Shown here piece by piece: positions 63,287-64,000 of a stretch of DNA of 64,000 nucleotides. Within the stretch, counting starts at the first letter, position 1. Each line of letters begins with the position of its first letter. The notes under the pieces are model-generated. The model was not told where the DNA came from and made no database searches. It saw only the letters and a list, made by a program, of their open reading frames with translations. The position numbers were made by a program, and so were the translations under genes. The stretch covers positions 296,211-360,210 of the forward strand of contig NZ_JADIJC010000005.1 in assembly GCF_015278255.1 (NCBI RefSeq), in the 5' to 3' direction. This DNA is from Microbacterium hibisci (GTDB taxonomy: Bacteria; Actinomycetota; Actinomycetes; Actinomycetales; Microbacteriaceae).

Positions 63287-63326
63287 CCGGCGGGCGCCGC
63301 CGCGAAGCGGCGCGTCAGGCGGTGAG

Positions 63327-63332
63327 TACGAT
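63327..63332 (+). promoter_or_regulatory. Leaderless -10 box for the DUF6113 gene
   Basis: TACGAT, 6 nt spacer, ATG at 63339. Confidence 0.5.
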
Positions 63333-63338
63333 CGAGGG

Positions 63339-63725
63339 ATGCGCCCCTCGGTTCCCGCCCGCATCGGAAGCTGGCTCGTCGCCCTGCTCGTCGGGCTCGT
63401 GTACGGGGTGGCGGGAACCGTGGCTCATGCGTACGCGGTCGGCTGGTTCCCGCTGGGCCTGATCCTGGGCCTGGTCGGCACCGCCGCCCTGCTGCTCGCC
63501 GTCCGGCTGCTCACGTCGGACCGCTGGGCGACCCTGGCGACCGGGGTCGGCATGGTGATCTCGACGATGGTGTTCTCGGGCAGCGGCCCCGGCGGATCGG
63601 TGGTGGTGCCGCAGACCGGACTCGCCGTGGTGTGGACCTTCGCGGTGCCGCTCCTGGTCGCCCTCGCCGTGGCGTGGCCCGACCGTCTGCCGCGCACCGC
63701 GCAGGCGGCGGACGGCGGGGCCTGA
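63339..63725 (+). CDS. DUF6113 family membrane protein
   Basis: A 128-residue protein with four hydrophobic segments (about 12-30, 37-55, 68-82 and 95-112). I believe this family is named DUF6113; it occurs next to the ferredoxin gene in Microbacteriaceae. Function unknown. Confidence 0.72.
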   Translation: MRPSVPARIGSWLVALLVGLVYGVAGTVAHAYAVGWFPLGLILGLVGTAALLLAVRLLTSDRWATLATGVGMVISTMVFSGSGPGGSVVVPQTGLAVVWTFAVPLLVALAVAWPDRLPRTAQAADGGA

Positions 63726-63825
63726 GCCCGCCGCTCCGGCATCTCATGCCTGCGGCCCGACCGGTCGCGTCCACGGACGTCGCCGCGGCGCGCCGAGGCG
63801 TGTGGGTGCCGCCTTCGGTCCCACG

Positions 63826-63831
63826 TAGACT
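63826..63831 (+). promoter_or_regulatory. Leaderless -10 box for the ferredoxin gene
   Basis: TAGACT, 6 nt spacer, GTG at 63838. Confidence 0.5.
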
Positions 63832-63837
63832 GATCCC

Positions 63838-64000
63838 GTGACGTACGTGATCGCCCTTCCCTGCGTGGACGTCAAGGACCGCGCCTGCATCGACGAGTGC
63901 CCGGTGGACTGCATCTACGAGGGTGACCGGTCGCTGTACATCCACCCCGACGAGTGCGTGGACTGCGGCGCCTGCGAGCCGGTGTGCCCGGTCGAGGCGA
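63838..64000 (+). CDS. fdxA: Ferredoxin (7Fe type), 3' end cut by the window
   Basis: About 54 residues of a bacterial FdxA-type ferredoxin. The first cluster ligands are in CIDECPVDC and the second set in [11 protein letters not shown]. The pattern (C-x4-C-x3-C followed by a C-x2-C-x2-C-x3-C set) is that of the 3Fe-4S plus 4Fe-4S kind. GTG 63838 lies 6 nt after TAGACT. The remaining C-terminal half lies beyond the window. Confidence 0.95.
   Translation, partial: MTYVIALPCVDVKDRACIDECPVDCIYEGDRSLYIHPDECVDCGACEPVCPVEA

Overview
The window is about 70% G+C and reads as the chromosome of an actinobacterium of the family Microbacteriaceae, most likely Microbacterium or a close relative. The evidence is the codon use, the many start codons placed about 6 nt after a TANNNT box (leaderless mRNAs), the very frequent heptamer GGATGCC, and local gene orders typical of that family, such as fumC / carbonic anhydrase / DUF4245 / xseB / xseA facing ispH. 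I see no rRNA, tRNA, prophage, insertion sequence or CRISPR array. The 64 kb carries about 66 protein genes, two of them cut by the window edges (fumC at the left, a ferredoxin at the right).

Layout. 0-5.7 kb: fumC, beta-carbonic anhydrase, a DUF4245 lipoprotein-like membrane protein and exonuclease VII (xseA, xseB) on the minus strand; ispH and a membrane protein on the plus strand. 5.8-7.1 kb: an ECF sigma factor and its zinc-binding membrane anti-sigma factor, behind a promoter that matches the SigL type. 7.2-16.5 kb: a MOSC protein, the divergent pair fba/glpX (class II aldolase and class II fructose bisphosphatase), rmuC, an exonuclease, two methyltransferases, a RibD-like reductase, ychF and a hydrolase-like protein lacking its catalytic serine. 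16.5-30.4 kb: a flavoprotein, several membrane and lipid proteins, a MarR regulator divergent from small proteins specific to this group, a Fpg/Nei glycosylase, a 40-residue Cys-rich peptide, two transporters and a glycosyltransferase.

30.5-36.5 kb: a complete de novo NAD operon, Nudix regulator-nadA-nadB-nadC-nadS, in which NadS can supply sulfur for the Fe-S cluster of NadA. 36.7-42.3 kb: a five-gene oligopeptide/oligosaccharide-type ABC importer preceded by several operator-like repeats. 42.5-43.7 kb: a MarP-like membrane serine protease. 43.8-48.5 kb: a tandem glycine riboswitch driving gcvT-gcvH-gcvP. 48.5-49.5 kb: two near-identical 29-30 bp-arm palindromes bracketing a gene that looks like an internally deleted AbiEi/restriction-endonuclease-like gene. 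49.5-57.7 kb: a CPBP protease and a second Opp/Dpp-type ABC importer with an unusually long permease, a fused double ATPase and an antisense PH-domain gene inside the cluster. 57.8-64 kb: typA, a secreted pectate lyase with a LacI-type operator candidate, azlC-azlD, a DUF6113 protein and the start of a ferredoxin.

Most of the window is core metabolism and transport. The parts worth a second look are the twin palindromes at 48.56 and 49.39 kb, the small-protein/MarR cluster at 21.3-23.1 kb, the 40-residue Cys-rich leaderless peptide at 24.06 kb, the GGATGCC heptamer that also builds terminator stems, and the operator clusters before the two ABC importers. I found no multi-gene system here that I would call new with confidence.
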